Shown piece after piece: positions 1-8,190 of a stretch of DNA of 64,000 nucleotides; within the stretch, counting starts at the first letter, position 1; each line of letters begins with the position of its first letter. This stretch comes from Gammaproteobacteria bacterium (GTDB lineage Bacteria; Pseudomonadota; Gammaproteobacteria; Thiohalomonadales; Thiohalomonadaceae), in contig QKED01000096.1 in assembly GCA_003252455.1 (NCBI GenBank), positions 1 to 64,000 on the forward strand, written 5' to 3'. The notes under the pieces were generated by a model. The model was not told where the DNA came from. It made no database searches and saw nothing but the letters and a program-made list of their open reading frames with translations. A program made the translations under genes and the position numbers.

Positions 1-294
1 CGCGCGCAGTTCATGGATTGGTATAGCTGGGCGAGACGTTGTCGGCTCGAACCGTTCAAACGGTTGGCGACCACGATCCTCACACATCTCGACGGTATCC
101 TCACGCACTTCGATGAACGTTATAGCAATGGTTTGGCTGAGGGGCTCAATTCCCTGTTGCAGGCAGCCAAGGCCCGAGCAAGAGGCTTTCGTAGGGCAGA
201 GAACTATATCGTCGTCGCCTACCTGATCGCAGGGAAGTTGAAGCACCTACCGGCATCACCCTTTGCTACAACATCTTGTGCTCATACTGGCTAA
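1..294 (+). CDS. ISL3-family transposase, C-terminal part (cut by window edge)
   Basis: The frame is open from base 1 and encodes the last 97 residues of a DDE transposase. The run from YSNGLAEGLNSLLQ to ARGFR followed by the YLIAGKL segment is the conserved C-terminus of ISL3 transposases, carrying the late catalytic glutamate region (N-x-x-E-G-x-N). The protein moves the element that ends at 333. It probably inserted into the gene whose remnant starts at 334. Whether the full transposase is intact cannot be judged here. The family assignment is firm; the exact element is unknown. Confidence 0.75.
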   Translation, partial: RAQFMDWYSWARRCRLEPFKRLATTILTHLDGILTHFDERYSNGLAEGLNSLLQAAKARARGFRRAENYIVVAYLIAGKLKHLPASPFATTSCAHTG

Positions 295-333
295 CGAACG
301 CTATGGATTACCCACTCGACCCGCGAAAGAGCC
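1..333 (+). mobile_element. Right part of an ISL3-family insertion sequence
   Basis: The window opens inside the element. The transposase C-terminus is followed at 301-333 by a segment running from ctatggattaccc to gaaagagcc. Read on the other strand it begins GGCTCTTTCGCGGG, which fits ISL3-type terminal repeats as I remember them. The next 8 bases (gaaatttg, 334-341) would be the target duplication. The left end lies outside the window, so neither the duplication nor intactness can be checked. Confidence 0.65.
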
Positions 334-462
334 GAAATTTGCCTGGCACTTGGGAAGCTTGGCGTCGCTGAAGCAAAAATTGAAAAATTAATTGGACATA
401 AAGATAGGTGGGTAAGTCAAGAGGCGAAAAATGCAATTAAAAAACTTACAAACAACGATTAA
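334..462 (+). pseudogene. 3' remnant of a HEAT-repeat-like gene, cut by the IS
   Basis: Directly after the IS end the frame reads EICLALGKLG, then IEKLIGHKDRWVSQEAKNAI, and stops at 460-462. Alternating leucine/alanine helices with a D-x-W-V-x-x-x-A pattern are typical of the last HEAT or PBS-lyase-like repeats. Only about 42 codons remain and there is no start codon, so this is the tail of a gene whose 5' part was separated by the insertion. The stretch is AT-rich, unlike the core genome. It ends within an attC-like site, suggesting it was a gene cassette. Confidence 0.55.
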
Positions 463-528
463 CAAGTACAGCTAGAAGGAAAAACATTTCGCTGGCGCTA
501 TATTTTTACTCTGCTGTTGGCGTTAAAT
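457..528 (+). other. attC-like recombination site (candidate)
   Basis: The left side reads gattaacaagtacagc and the right side gctgttggcgttaaat. The reverse complement of the right side (atttaacgccaacagc) matches the left side over most positions. The outer boxes resemble the attC core sites (…TTAAC and GTTAAAT, the latter fitting GTTRRRY). About 72 nt separate the ends, within the attC size range. It sits exactly between two small AT-rich genes, as expected for a cassette junction. The central hairpin is imperfect, so this is a candidate only. Confidence 0.42.
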
Positions 529-543
529 AAATGGAATGGCCAT

Positions 544-945
544 ATGAGCTGCCCTATTGATAGAGAGCAATGGTCTGCATCTAGCAAACAGTCGTACGCA
601 TTTTATTATAAAAAATCCGAGTATGAGGATATTTCGTATTGCTGCATGAAGTGTGGCGTGCTTGCTGTCTTCACAGCTGAGGAACAAAAGGTCACCTATG
701 AGGTCAAGAAGCAGTACATTTGGCGTCGGCGAACCTTATGTCATAAGTGTAATGGCGAGTTATACAGGCTTAGGAATTCAGAAAGAGAGTTTCAGCGACG
801 TTGGGCCAAGGAGCGAGCTGTGCTAAGAAATGATAGGGAGTTTTTGGGCCAATGGCTGGGTGTTATTACTGCTATCCCTGCATATCGCCCAAGATTGCGC
901 AGCGGGATGAAAAGAACACTTGAAAAATTGCTGAGACTTGAATAA
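544..945 (+). CDS. Small zinc-ribbon domain protein
   Basis: A 133-residue protein with two cysteine pairs (C-M-K-C near residue 35 and C-H-K-C near residue 67) spaced as in the probable zinc-ribbon (zf-trcl-like) domain. FTAEEQ after the first pair is characteristic of that family. The remainder is charged and helical. An in-frame TTG lies at 517 but falls inside the attC-like site, so the ATG at 544 is preferred. Codon use is AT-rich compared with the rest of the window, consistent with an acquired cassette gene. The role is unknown; zinc binding is inferred from the cysteines. Confidence 0.6.
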   Translation: MSCPIDREQWSASSKQSYAFYYKKSEYEDISYCCMKCGVLAVFTAEEQKVTYEVKKQYIWRRRTLCHKCNGELYRLRNSEREFQRRWAKERAVLRNDREFLGQWLGVITAIPAYRPRLRSGMKRTLEKLLRLE

Positions 946-951
946 GTCAAT

Positions 952-1032
952 GTCTAGCTACTGGTTCAAGTCGTTCGCTTCGCTCACTGGGACGTCCGCA
1001 TAACGCGGCCGCCCCTTAATCAAATGTCAGAC
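952..1032 (+). other. Degenerate attC-like site (candidate)
   Basis: Starts gtctagctactggttcaag and ends ccccttaatcaaatgtcagac. The outer boxes GTCTAGC and GTCAGAC are each one or two changes from the inverse attC boxes GYYTAAC and GTTRRRY. The interior text (gttcaagtcgttcgcttcgc) resembles the loops of chromosomal integron cassettes as I recall them. It lies just after the stop of the zinc-ribbon gene, the usual place for attC. The box mutations suggest it may be inactive. Confidence 0.4.
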
Positions 1033-1100
1033 ATCAACCTAAACATGTCACATTTAGAGCATAATTAAACCGACACTACACCACCAAGCCAAAAGCCGCG

Positions 1101-4100
1101 CTATCCGCTCACCTCCTCCAGACAACCCTTGCCACTCACCCCCTGCTCACCCCACGGCACCATCAACAACGGCGCCCCACTACTCCAAGGCAAGCCACTA
1201 CGCCCACCCCAGGCGAGGCGGCTCGCTGTGCCTGCGCGCTCTGCACAGCCGCCACTAAAGAGTCTGGCGGGGTCCATGTAGGGGGTCTCCAGTGCTGCTA
1301 GTTCTCCGGCTAGGTCGAGGTCGGGGGCGGTGATGGTGATGATGCCGTTCACGCCGCTGGGGGCGGCGGCCTGGATGACGTTGACGCCGGGGGTGAAGGG
1401 TTGGCGTGCGGGGTCGGCGACGCTGACGAGGCCGCCGTAGGGGATGAGGCTCTGTGTGTTGAGGGTGATCTCGCCGCCGCTGGCACCGCTGGCGGCGGTG
1501 TTGGCCTGGATGAAGCCGCCGTCGAGTACCAGATGGTCGGCGATGAGGTGGATGTCGCCGCCGTTACCGCTGCTGCCGCTCACGGAGGTGGTGATGCGGC
1601 TGTCGCGCAGAAGCATCACCACGGGGTCGATGAAGATGTCGCCGCCGTTGCCGTTGACCGCTGTGGTGGTGATCTCGGCGTTGGCCAGTTCGATGCGCCC
1701 GGCAAAGCGGATGTCGATGGGGCTGGCGGGGGCGTCGCCGAGGGCGGCGCTGGTGATGCTGGCGTCTTGGCCGAGCAGGAGTTGCGTGCCGGATAGGCTG
1801 AGGCTGCTGAGCTGGGCGAGGTCGGGTTTGGCCAGGCCTGATTGGTTTTCGCTGTTGATGGTGGCGCCTTGGTCGAGGGTGAGATTGACCACCTGGATCT
1901 GGATGTCGCCGGGGCGGCGGTAGCTGGCTTGGCTGTTGTCGGTGGGGGCGACGAGGGTGAAGATGCCGCTGGGGTGTGCGTTCCCGCCATCATCGGCGAC
2001 ACCGCTGATCACTAGCTGTTGTGCGTTGATGGCGATGTTGCCCGCGCCCCAGTCGTCATCGTTGCGTGTGGCCGAGCCGACGGTGGCGCTGCTGCTGATG
2101 CGCCCACCTGCGCTGAGCCGGGCGTCGCCGCGCAGGTCGACCTGGATATCGCCCGCTGTTCCGCCCGTATAGGTGCCGTACCAACTGGTGCCGTCACTGC
2201 TGTTGGTGTAGAGGCCGCTGTCGAGGCCGTCGATGTAGAGGTTATCTGCACTGAGGATGAGGGTGCCCGCGTTGCCGCCGCCGATGCTCTCTGCGTCGAT
2301 CCGGCTGGCGTTTTGCAGGGTGAGGTCACCGCCGAGGACGAGGGTGATGGTGCTGCCGTTACCGAAGGTGCTGTAGCCAACGCCATAGGTGCCGCTGCGA
2401 ATGGTGGAGCCACCATCAAGTAGCAGGTGTTCGGCGATGTCGAAGTAGATATCGCCGGCATTTTCATGATAAGCGGTGGTAGAGCTGTTGATGGTGGCGC
2501 GAGAGTCGAGTGTTGCTTGAGGGGCGGTGATCAGGATGTCGCCACCGGCCCCATCGAAGGCGGTCACTGTGGTGATGGTGCCGCCTTGCATGGTGAGGCG
2601 CTGGTCGAGGGTGAGGCTGATGGTGCCGCCGTCGAGGGGATTGGGTGCGTTCGGGTCGGGCGGTGGGGCCATGAAGTTGGCCATGGCGTTGTTTTCGGAG
2701 CTGAGGGTGGCGTGGTCGATGATGAGGGTGCCGGCCTGAATCTCGATGTTGCCAGAGGGGCCTGCGAAGTGGCTGGCGCTGGAGATCTCGCCGTTGTTTT
2801 CTAGGCGCAGTTCACCGCCGTGCAGATTGATCAGTATGTCGCCCGCTGCGGCGTCGAAGAAGCCCATGGTGTAGATGAGCCCGGCGGCGGTCTGAAGGCC
2901 AGAGGCCACCAGCTCCAACGGTGGGGTGGCGATGCGTTCGGGGTCACGTTCGTTGAGCAGTTGCTCGTAGTCGAAGTTAGTGCCACTGATGCGTAGGTTG
3001 GCAGCATCCAGGGTGATGCTGCCCGCATCGGTGCCGATCTCGGAGATGGTCGAGGCGCTGATCTGCGCGCCGTAGGTGAGCGTGGCGTCGCCACTCAGGG
3101 TGATACGAATATCACCACCACGACCGCTGTTGTAGCCCGCGGCGGTGCTGATGGTGGCGGCCTCCATGTTCAGGTTCTGGGCGGCGAGGAGGATGTCGCC
3201 CGCGTCGAGGGTGCTGAAGGTGGCGCTGGTGGTGATGCGGCTCTCGCCGTCCATCCATAGGTTGCCGCTGAGGGCGATAGTAGTGAGTGCGTTGGTGTCG
3301 ATGGCGGCATAGTTGTGAAGCGTCAGGTCACCGCCGGTAATGGTGACACTGCCACCGCCGCTGCCACCGTTGAGGCGACTCGCTAGACTGGCAGCATGAT
3401 CGAGAGAGAGCCGTTCGGCCTCTACGCGTAGGCTCGGGGCGCTGCCGGATGCGCTGTCGCTCACACTCAGGCTGCTGGCGTGGTCGAGGGTGAGCTGCGT
3501 GGCGCGTAGGAGGATCTCGCCGCTGGCGTCGAGGCCGCTGCCGTTGTCGCTACTCAGGTGGGCCTGGTCGAGGCGCATTTCCGCCGCGTGTAGTGCGAGA
3601 TTCGCGGAGCCGTCGCCGCTGAGGTCGAACGTGGCCTGATTGGTGATGGTGAGTGTGCCGTCGTCCCCGACCTGCACCGCGCCTGCACCGAGTGCCACGC
3701 TCCCCGCCGCGCTGCCCACGGCGGCCAGTTGCACCTGAAGGTCTTCGCCCGCGAAGCCTGTGGTGTCGATGGTCAGATCGCGCGCCGCCAGGGTGAAGCT
3801 GCTGCCGCTAACGAGGGTGTGACTCGTGCGGTGGGTGATGGTGTCGGTATAGGTGCCACAGGTGCCGTCCCAGTCGCACGCCTCGTAGCGGATGCTCTCG
3901 TCCCACTCCTCGCCCTGCACGCTGAGCTGGCCGCTGCCGCCGCCTTGGTCGAGAAAGCCGAACGCCTCGGGTGGGGCGCTGGTGAGGGTGGCCTGGGGTG
4001 TCGGGTCGCTGGCGCTAAAGCGGCTGCCGTCGGCCAGGCGCAGCTCGTCTGCCGTGCCGAGGTGCAGCGCGCCGGGTACGTCGAAGCTCGCCCCTGGGCC

Positions 4101-4442
4101 GATGAGGATCCCGGCGGGGTTGAACAGGATGAGGTCGGCACCGCCCACCTCGGAGCGCAGCGCGCCGTTGATCTCACTGGCGCTGCCGCCGGTGACGCGC
4201 CCAATGACATGGGTGATGTCGGCGCTGCCGGTGAAGGTGGCGCTCTCGTCGCTGGCGATATTGAAGCTGGCAAAGCTGTGGAAGAGATTCCCGCCCCGGC
4301 GCTGACCGAGCGCCTCGGGGATGGTCATCGCCCCCGAGAGCTGCTCGACGGCACCGAGTGAGCCGTCGGTGACGACCTCGGCCTGTGCCGTGGGCAGCAG
4401 GGCGAGGCCGATGGCGAGTGAGAGTCGCTGCATTGCCAGCAT
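1101..4442 (-). CDS. TpsA-type exoprotein, filamentous haemagglutinin N-terminal domain (orphan)
   Basis: An 1113-residue secreted protein. Residues 1-21 form a signal peptide (LSLAIGLALLPTAQA). The TPS secretion domain follows at about 25-260, with the hallmark FNPAGILIGPG, an NPNGI-like motif that docks to a TpsB pore. The rest is a long series of Gly/Ser/Thr-rich repeats (GGDILI, GNGGDI, SGNI) expected to form a right-handed beta-helix. The C-terminus holds two cysteines (GGC and GKGC). It has no ESPR signal extension, unlike the second TpsA at 33139. No TpsB gene is adjacent; the nearest is at 31375. The substrate or adhesion role is unknown. Confidence 0.85.
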   Translation of the reverse strand: MLAMQRLSLAIGLALLPTAQAEVVTDGSLGAVEQLSGAMTIPEALGQRRGGNLFHSFASFNIASDESATFTGSADITHVIGRVTGGSASEINGALRSEVGGADLILFNPAGILIGPGASFDVPGALHLGTADELRLADGSRFSASDPTPQATLTSAPPEAFGFLDQGGGSGQLSVQGEEWDESIRYEACDWDGTCGTYTDTITHRTSHTLVSGSSFTLAARDLTIDTTGFAGEDLQVQLAAVGSAAGSVALGAGAVQVGDDGTLTITNQATFDLSGDGSANLALHAAEMRLDQAHLSSDNGSGLDASGEILLRATQLTLDHASSLSVSDSASGSAPSLRVEAERLSLDHAASLASRLNGGSGGGSVTITGGDLTLHNYAAIDTNALTTIALSGNLWMDGESRITTSATFSTLDAGDILLAAQNLNMEAATISTAAGYNSGRGGDIRITLSGDATLTYGAQISASTISEIGTDAGSITLDAANLRISGTNFDYEQLLNERDPERIATPPLELVASGLQTAAGLIYTMGFFDAAAGDILINLHGGELRLENNGEISSASHFAGPSGNIEIQAGTLIIDHATLSSENNAMANFMAPPPDPNAPNPLDGGTISLTLDQRLTMQGGTITTVTAFDGAGGDILITAPQATLDSRATINSSTTAYHENAGDIYFDIAEHLLLDGGSTIRSGTYGVGYSTFGNGSTITLVLGGDLTLQNASRIDAESIGGGNAGTLILSADNLYIDGLDSGLYTNSSDGTSWYGTYTGGTAGDIQVDLRGDARLSAGGRISSSATVGSATRNDDDWGAGNIAINAQQLVISGVADDGGNAHPSGIFTLVAPTDNSQASYRRPGDIQIQVVNLTLDQGATINSENQSGLAKPDLAQLSSLSLSGTQLLLGQDASITSAALGDAPASPIDIRFAGRIELANAEITTTAVNGNGGDIFIDPVVMLLRDSRITTSVSGSSGNGGDIHLIADHLVLDGGFIQANTAASGASGGEITLNTQSLIPYGGLVSVADPARQPFTPGVNVIQAAAPSGVNGIITITAPDLDLAGELAALETPYMDPARLFSGGCAERAGTASRLAWGGRSGLPWSSGAPLLMVPWGEQGVSGKGCLEEVSG

Positions 4443-4503
4443 AGGTCGATTCCCGAGTCGGATACTGAGGTGTGTACCATACTCGATCCGCCTCTCACCG
4501 CGC

Positions 4504-5580
4504 TTACGTAAACATGCTGGTGCGCGAGTTGAGCTGAGTGGGCGTTTGGATTTCGCTGACGATACGCACGCAGCGCTGCTCTAGTGCCTCTTGCTGGAGT
4601 CGACCGGGCAAGAAGGCGCCGATGGTCTCCAGATTGGTGAGGCTGTGTCCGCTCAAGGGGCCGGTGACGTAGCGACCACCGGCGAGGGCCAGTGGCAGCA
4701 TCAGCTGGTCGGCCAACTGCACGCCCACCGGCGCACCGTGGGCCAGGTGCTTGTTCACTATCCCCGCCAGCTGATGCGCCACCCGCTCGGCGGGCACGCC
4801 GCGTTCGCCGAAGGTGCAGAACTGCTCGGTCAGCCCCTCGGCCACCAGGGTCGCCTGGAGCGTGTTGCCCGGGCCTTGGTCGTTGGGCAGCGGTTCGATC
4901 TGGCCCGCATCGACCGGCCAGCGCAGACGGTCGAGCAGCGTCTCCAGCTCTCGCTCGCCGACGATTAGTGGCAGCGCCGCGAGCAGCACGCGGGCACGCC
5001 GCTCACGCACCTCGCCGCGCGTCTCCAGCACCAACGGCTTGAGCGCCGTGGCCGGGCGGATGTGCAGGGTCAGCTCGCCGCCTCCGGCGGGGTAGAAGCC
5101 GTGGCGGTGCAGCGCCAACTCCACATCGGCGCCCATGCGTCGCAGCAGCGGCAGGTAGACCTGGGTCAGGTAGTCCGCCGTCGGTGCCTGGGTGTTGTGC
5201 GTGCCGCCACTCAGCTCGACGCGCGCCTCGACCCCGGCGGCCATCAGCGCCGGGATCAGCGTCTGCGCCACCAGCACGGTGCTGCCCGCGCTGCCGATGG
5301 CGAAGCGTGCCTCGCCGCCGCGTACCGCGCCGGGCACGAAGCGTAGCCGCTGCGAGCCGGGGGTGGCGCCTTCCAGCTCGGCGTCGCAGAAGTGCGCCGC
5401 CGCCTGCACCGCCGTGAGGTGCTGGCGCAGCAGGCCGGGGCGCGAACGGCGCGCACGGATCTGCTCGATGGTGAAGGGGCGACCGGTGATGAGCGCCAGG
5501 CTCAGGGCCGAGCGCAGCACCTGGCCGCCGCCCTCGCCCTGGCTGCCGTCGAGGGTGATCATCGCCTGTGGTTCGGTCAT
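4504..5580 (-). CDS. rtcA: RNA 3'-terminal phosphate cyclase RtcA
   Basis: A 358-residue protein. RtcA uses ATP to convert RNA 3'-phosphate ends to 2',3'-cyclic phosphates through a covalent AMP-histidine intermediate. The N-terminus LDGSQGEGGGQVLRSAL is the family signature. The segment SGGTHNTQAPTADYL and the C-terminal SGHSLTN (His312, the expected nucleophile) are also present. Length is close to the E. coli enzyme, which is about 340 residues. It is the last gene of the minus-strand RNA repair operon, 11 nt after the nucleotidyltransferase gene. Expression presumably depends on the sigma-54 promoter before rsr. Confidence 0.93.
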   Translation of the reverse strand: MTEPQAMITLDGSQGEGGGQVLRSALSLALITGRPFTIEQIRARRSRPGLLRQHLTAVQAAAHFCDAELEGATPGSQRLRFVPGAVRGGEARFAIGSAGSTVLVAQTLIPALMAAGVEARVELSGGTHNTQAPTADYLTQVYLPLLRRMGADVELALHRHGFYPAGGGELTLHIRPATALKPLVLETRGEVRERRARVLLAALPLIVGERELETLLDRLRWPVDAGQIEPLPNDQGPGNTLQATLVAEGLTEQFCTFGERGVPAERVAHQLAGIVNKHLAHGAPVGVQLADQLMLPLALAGGRYVTGPLSGHSLTNLETIGAFLPGRLQQEALEQRCVRIVSEIQTPTQLNSRTSMFT

Positions 5581-5591
5581 CTCACTTTTCC

Positions 5592-6407
5592 TTATTTTTC
5601 CTTGGCCATGACACCCCGATAGAGCAGGGCGTCGAGGGGCGCGTAGTCGGGTGGTGCACCTGCGCTCGGCGCCTGTTCTGCGAGGCGCTCAAGCTCACCG
5701 GCGAGAAAGCTGTCGAGGACGGGGATGGGCTCACCATATTCCGCCTCTCCCGCGCTGCGCTTAAACGCCAAGAGTGCGTCGATGGCCTGACGCAGTTCGG
5801 CGTCGCCGACCACCCCGCCCACCAGGTTCTCAAAGCGCATCGGTACACGCCCGAGGCCGCGCTCGACCCAGAGGCAGGCGAGCAGTGGTCTGAGCACGTA
5901 GAGGTACTTTTTCAGGCGGATCTGCTCGCCCAATAGGTAGCTGCGGTGGTTGCCTCGGGCCATATGCAGGTAGTGGTGAAAGCTGCGCTCGGGGCGATGT
6001 AGCGCCCCGGCCACCGCGTTCAGCTCGGCGACGAAGGCCTCGTCCTGCCGATAGACGATGGGCGAGGAGAGCCACTCTTGCAGGGTGGCGTTGCCGCGCC
6101 CGAGCAGGCCGAGCGCCTTGCGCAGCTCCCAGCCGTTGATGTCCAGCTCGTCGACGATGGGCAGCTCGATCACATCGCGTGTCGGGGTGACGCGCAGATA
6201 CCAGTCGAGTGGATGCACGTAGATGAAGCGCACGTCGTAGTCGCTGTCGGGCGAGGCGAAGCCCCAGCCGCGCGAGCCGGTCTCGCAGGCGTAGAGGATG
6301 GTGACGCCGTGCGCCACTTCGATGGCCGCAAGCTCGGCGTCGATGCGCTGGCGTACCGTGTCGGGCACCGGATGGAGGAGGGTGTCGTGAGTCGTTGTCG
6401 CTGTCAT
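5592..6407 (-). CDS. RlaP-type nucleotidyltransferase of the RNA repair operon
   Basis: A 271-residue DNA polymerase beta-superfamily nucleotidyltransferase. The catalytic motif GSRGWGFASPDSDYDVRF lies at about residues 44-61, giving the G-S plus S-D-x-D metal-binding pattern. The remainder is mostly helical, as in the RlaP/YcgL-like family that accompanies RtcB and RtcA in some genomes. It is placed between rtcB (47 nt upstream) and rtcA (11 nt downstream). A role in adding nucleotides to, or otherwise modifying, damaged RNA ends is inferred from this context. The exact substrate is not known. Confidence 0.82.
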   Translation of the reverse strand: MTATTTHDTLLHPVPDTVRQRIDAELAAIEVAHGVTILYACETGSRGWGFASPDSDYDVRFIYVHPLDWYLRVTPTRDVIELPIVDELDINGWELRKALGLLGRGNATLQEWLSSPIVYRQDEAFVAELNAVAGALHRPERSFHHYLHMARGNHRSYLLGEQIRLKKYLYVLRPLLACLWVERGLGRVPMRFENLVGGVVGDAELRQAIDALLAFKRSAGEAEYGEPIPVLDSFLAGELERLAEQAPSAGAPPDYAPLDALLYRGVMAKEK

Positions 6408-6454
6408 GATCTCGCTTCCTTGTTTGACCCGACAGCGGGGTGCTGCGGGTTCTA

Positions 6455-7675
6455 TCAGCCTTTTACACAGAGTACCTGTTTGAGGGTATGGAGCACCTCG
6501 ACTAGTTCGGATTGTGCCGCCATCACCGCGTCGATGTCCTTGTAGGCCATGGGGATCTCGTCGATCACCTCTTGGTCCTTACGGCACTCGACCCCGCTGG
6601 TGGCGGCGATCTGGTCGGCTACCGTGTAGCGGCGCTTGGCCTCGTTGCGTGAGAGCAGGCGACCGGCGCCGTGGGAGCAGGAGCAGAGGCTCTCCTCGTT
6701 GCCCTTACCGCGCACGATGAACGACTTGGCGCCCATGCTGCCGGGGATGATACCGAGATCACCCTTGCCTGCACGCACCGCGCCCTTGCGCGTGACCCAG
6801 AGCTTCTCGCCGAAGTGCTCCTCCTGCTGCACGTAGTTGTGGTGGCAGTTGACCACCATGGCGTCGGTGCTGAAGGGCTTGGGCACCTCCTGGTGCAGCG
6901 CCTGGAGCGTCGCCTCCATCATCAGCTCGCGGTTGAGGCGCGCGAACTCCTGTGCCCAGTGCACCGCCGAGACGTACTCGCCAAAGAACGGGCTCCCCTC
7001 GGGGAGGTAGGCGAGGTCGTGGTCCGGCAGGTTGATGTACCAGCGCTCCATCTCACGCTTGGCCAGCTCGATGTAGCGGCTGCCGATGGCATGGCCCACA
7101 CCGCGAGAGCCGGAGTGGAGCATCACCCACACCTGCTGCGCCTGGTCGAGACAGATCTCGATAAAGTGGTTGCCGGTGCCGAGGGTACCGAGGTGCTTGC
7201 GGCTGTTGCTGTTCTTCAGGCGCGGCTGTAGCTCGGTGAGGTGGTTGAAGCCCGCATCGAGCTGCGCCCACGCCGCGTCCACCACCTTGGGCGGCTCACC
7301 CCAGCTGCCGCTGTCGCGCTTGCTTCGACTGACGCTACGCCCGTGCGGCACGGCGCGCTCGATGGCGCTACGTAGCGCCGCGAGGTTCTCCGGCAGGTCG
7401 GCGGCGCTGAGGCTGGTCTGCACCGCCATCATGCCGCAGCCGAGGTCGACGCCGACGGCGGCGGGGATGATCGCGCCACGGGTGGGGATCACCGAACCGA
7501 TGGTGGCGCCGAGGCCCACATGCACGTCGGGCATCACCGCCACCCAGGGGTGGACGAAGGGCATCCCGGCGGTGTTGAGCAGCTGCTGTTTGGCCTTCTC
7601 GTCGACCGGGACGCCTTGGGTCCACATCTTGATCGGACGGCCGTTGCCCTGCTGGATGACGTTGTGGGTGTGCAT
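6455..7675 (-). CDS. rtcB: RNA-splicing ligase RtcB
   Basis: A 406-residue GTP- and manganese-dependent ligase that joins RNA 2',3'-cyclic phosphate or 3'-phosphate ends to 5'-OH ends. Recognisable motifs are PDVHVGLGATIGSVIP, GVDLGCGM (metal-binding Asp/Cys), HSGSRGVGH, and CSCSHGAGR with the guanylylated histidine. The start at 7675 (MHTHNVIQQGNGRP) is preferred over an in-frame upstream ATG at 7846, because an aaaaggagaa ribosome site lies just before it. The longer reading also runs through the tRNA-like RNA at 7717-7927. Length matches E. coli RtcB (408). Confidence 0.96.
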   Translation of the reverse strand: MHTHNVIQQGNGRPIKMWTQGVPVDEKAKQQLLNTAGMPFVHPWVAVMPDVHVGLGATIGSVIPTRGAIIPAAVGVDLGCGMMAVQTSLSAADLPENLAALRSAIERAVPHGRSVSRSKRDSGSWGEPPKVVDAAWAQLDAGFNHLTELQPRLKNSNSRKHLGTLGTGNHFIEICLDQAQQVWVMLHSGSRGVGHAIGSRYIELAKREMERWYINLPDHDLAYLPEGSPFFGEYVSAVHWAQEFARLNRELMMEATLQALHQEVPKPFSTDAMVVNCHHNYVQQEEHFGEKLWVTRKGAVRAGKGDLGIIPGSMGAKSFIVRGKGNEESLCSCSHGAGRLLSRNEAKRRYTVADQIAATSGVECRKDQEVIDEIPMAYKDIDAVMAAQSELVEVLHTLKQVLCVKG

Positions 7676-7716
7676 GGTGGTTCTCCTTTTTCTCGAACCC
7701 GTTCCTGATGGAAAAT

Positions 7717-7927
7717 TGGTGGACATGGCGGGACTCGAACCCGCAATAACCCTTACCCTGGGCATTACTCCAGGGCCTGCCCGATCTAAAACGCGCGCCA
7801 GTGACAGACCCCTCACGAAGCCAGCACCTGCATCCTCAAATTTCATCGAACAGCTACAGGGTCTCGGTTTTACCCTTCACCGGCTAAGTGTCGTTTACCG
7901 GCGGCTCGCCTTTTCGCCTTCATGCCC
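7717..7927 (-). ncRNA. Candidate ~211-nt RNA with tRNA-like ends, just upstream of rtcB
   Basis: The minus strand has a perfect T arm (gcgggttcgagtcccgc) followed by CATGTCC and ACCA, ending at 7717. The only nearby partner for CATGTCC is GGGCATG at 7927-7921, giving a 7-bp acceptor-like helix with one G-U pair. Between them are possible hairpins CCCTGG/CCAGGG and GGGT/ACCC, but no clear D arm or anticodon arm. The text lacks the conserved tmRNA 5' sequence. It could be a long tRNA-like RNA, a leader structure of rtcB, or a tRNA 3'-end relic. The 3' module is certain; the 5' boundary is inference. Confidence 0.4.
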
Positions 7928-7957
7928 GTGTCGTGTGGCCCCTCTGCCGGGGTGTGT

Positions 7958-8102
7958 AATAAGGTGGGCGACAAGGAGTGATGCGACATCTTTACCCTGA
8001 GCTCTACCAGGCTGAGCTACCCCACTGTTGCCAGCGGGAGCGGGATTCGAACCCGCGCACCAGGGCCCCTTTCGATGTAGTCACATCGGCATTCGCCCGA
8101 AA
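7958..8102 (-). ncRNA. Y RNA copy 4 (permuted tRNA-like module)
   Basis: Read on the minus strand. The terminal helix GGGCGA (8098-8093) pairs with TCGCCC (7971-7966). The next helix GATGTGA pairs with TCGCATC. The module order is T arm (GCGGG-TTCGAAT-CCCGC), then a closed acceptor hairpin TCCCGCTG-GCAA-CAGTGGGG, then D arm GCTC-AGCCTGGTA-GAGC. This is a circularly permuted tRNA, with the acceptor closed by a GCAA tetraloop instead of having free ends. GGGCGAATG and the following CCACCTTATT match the other copies. It lies between rsr and rtcB, the known place for bacterial Y RNAs. Confidence 0.82.
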
Positions 8103-8110
8103 TCGTTGTG

Positions 8111-8172
8111 TCGACGCAGGAGGCGCACCGTTTGTTCAGGTGCGGTGCGCTTCGTTCCTCAGCGCACCCTAC
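8111..8172. repeat. Palindromic MITE/REP-like repeat, copy a
   Basis: Contains ggcgcaccg and cggtgcgcttcgttcctc as inverted arms, and ends in gcgcaccctacg. It closely matches the complete copy at 8355-8426. It separates Y RNA copies 3 and 4. Confidence 0.75.
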
Positions 8173-8190
8173 GTACTTCGGCTGCGCTGG

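Noticed and set aside
7676-7846. N-terminal extension of RtcB by 57 residues
   Set aside because: The extension reads through the tRNA-like RNA and lacks family similarity; the ATG at 7675 has a strong ribosome site.
7717-7927. tmRNA gene
   Set aside because: The tRNA-like 3' end fits, but the conserved tmRNA 5' sequence and a tag ending in Ala-Ala before a stop were not found.
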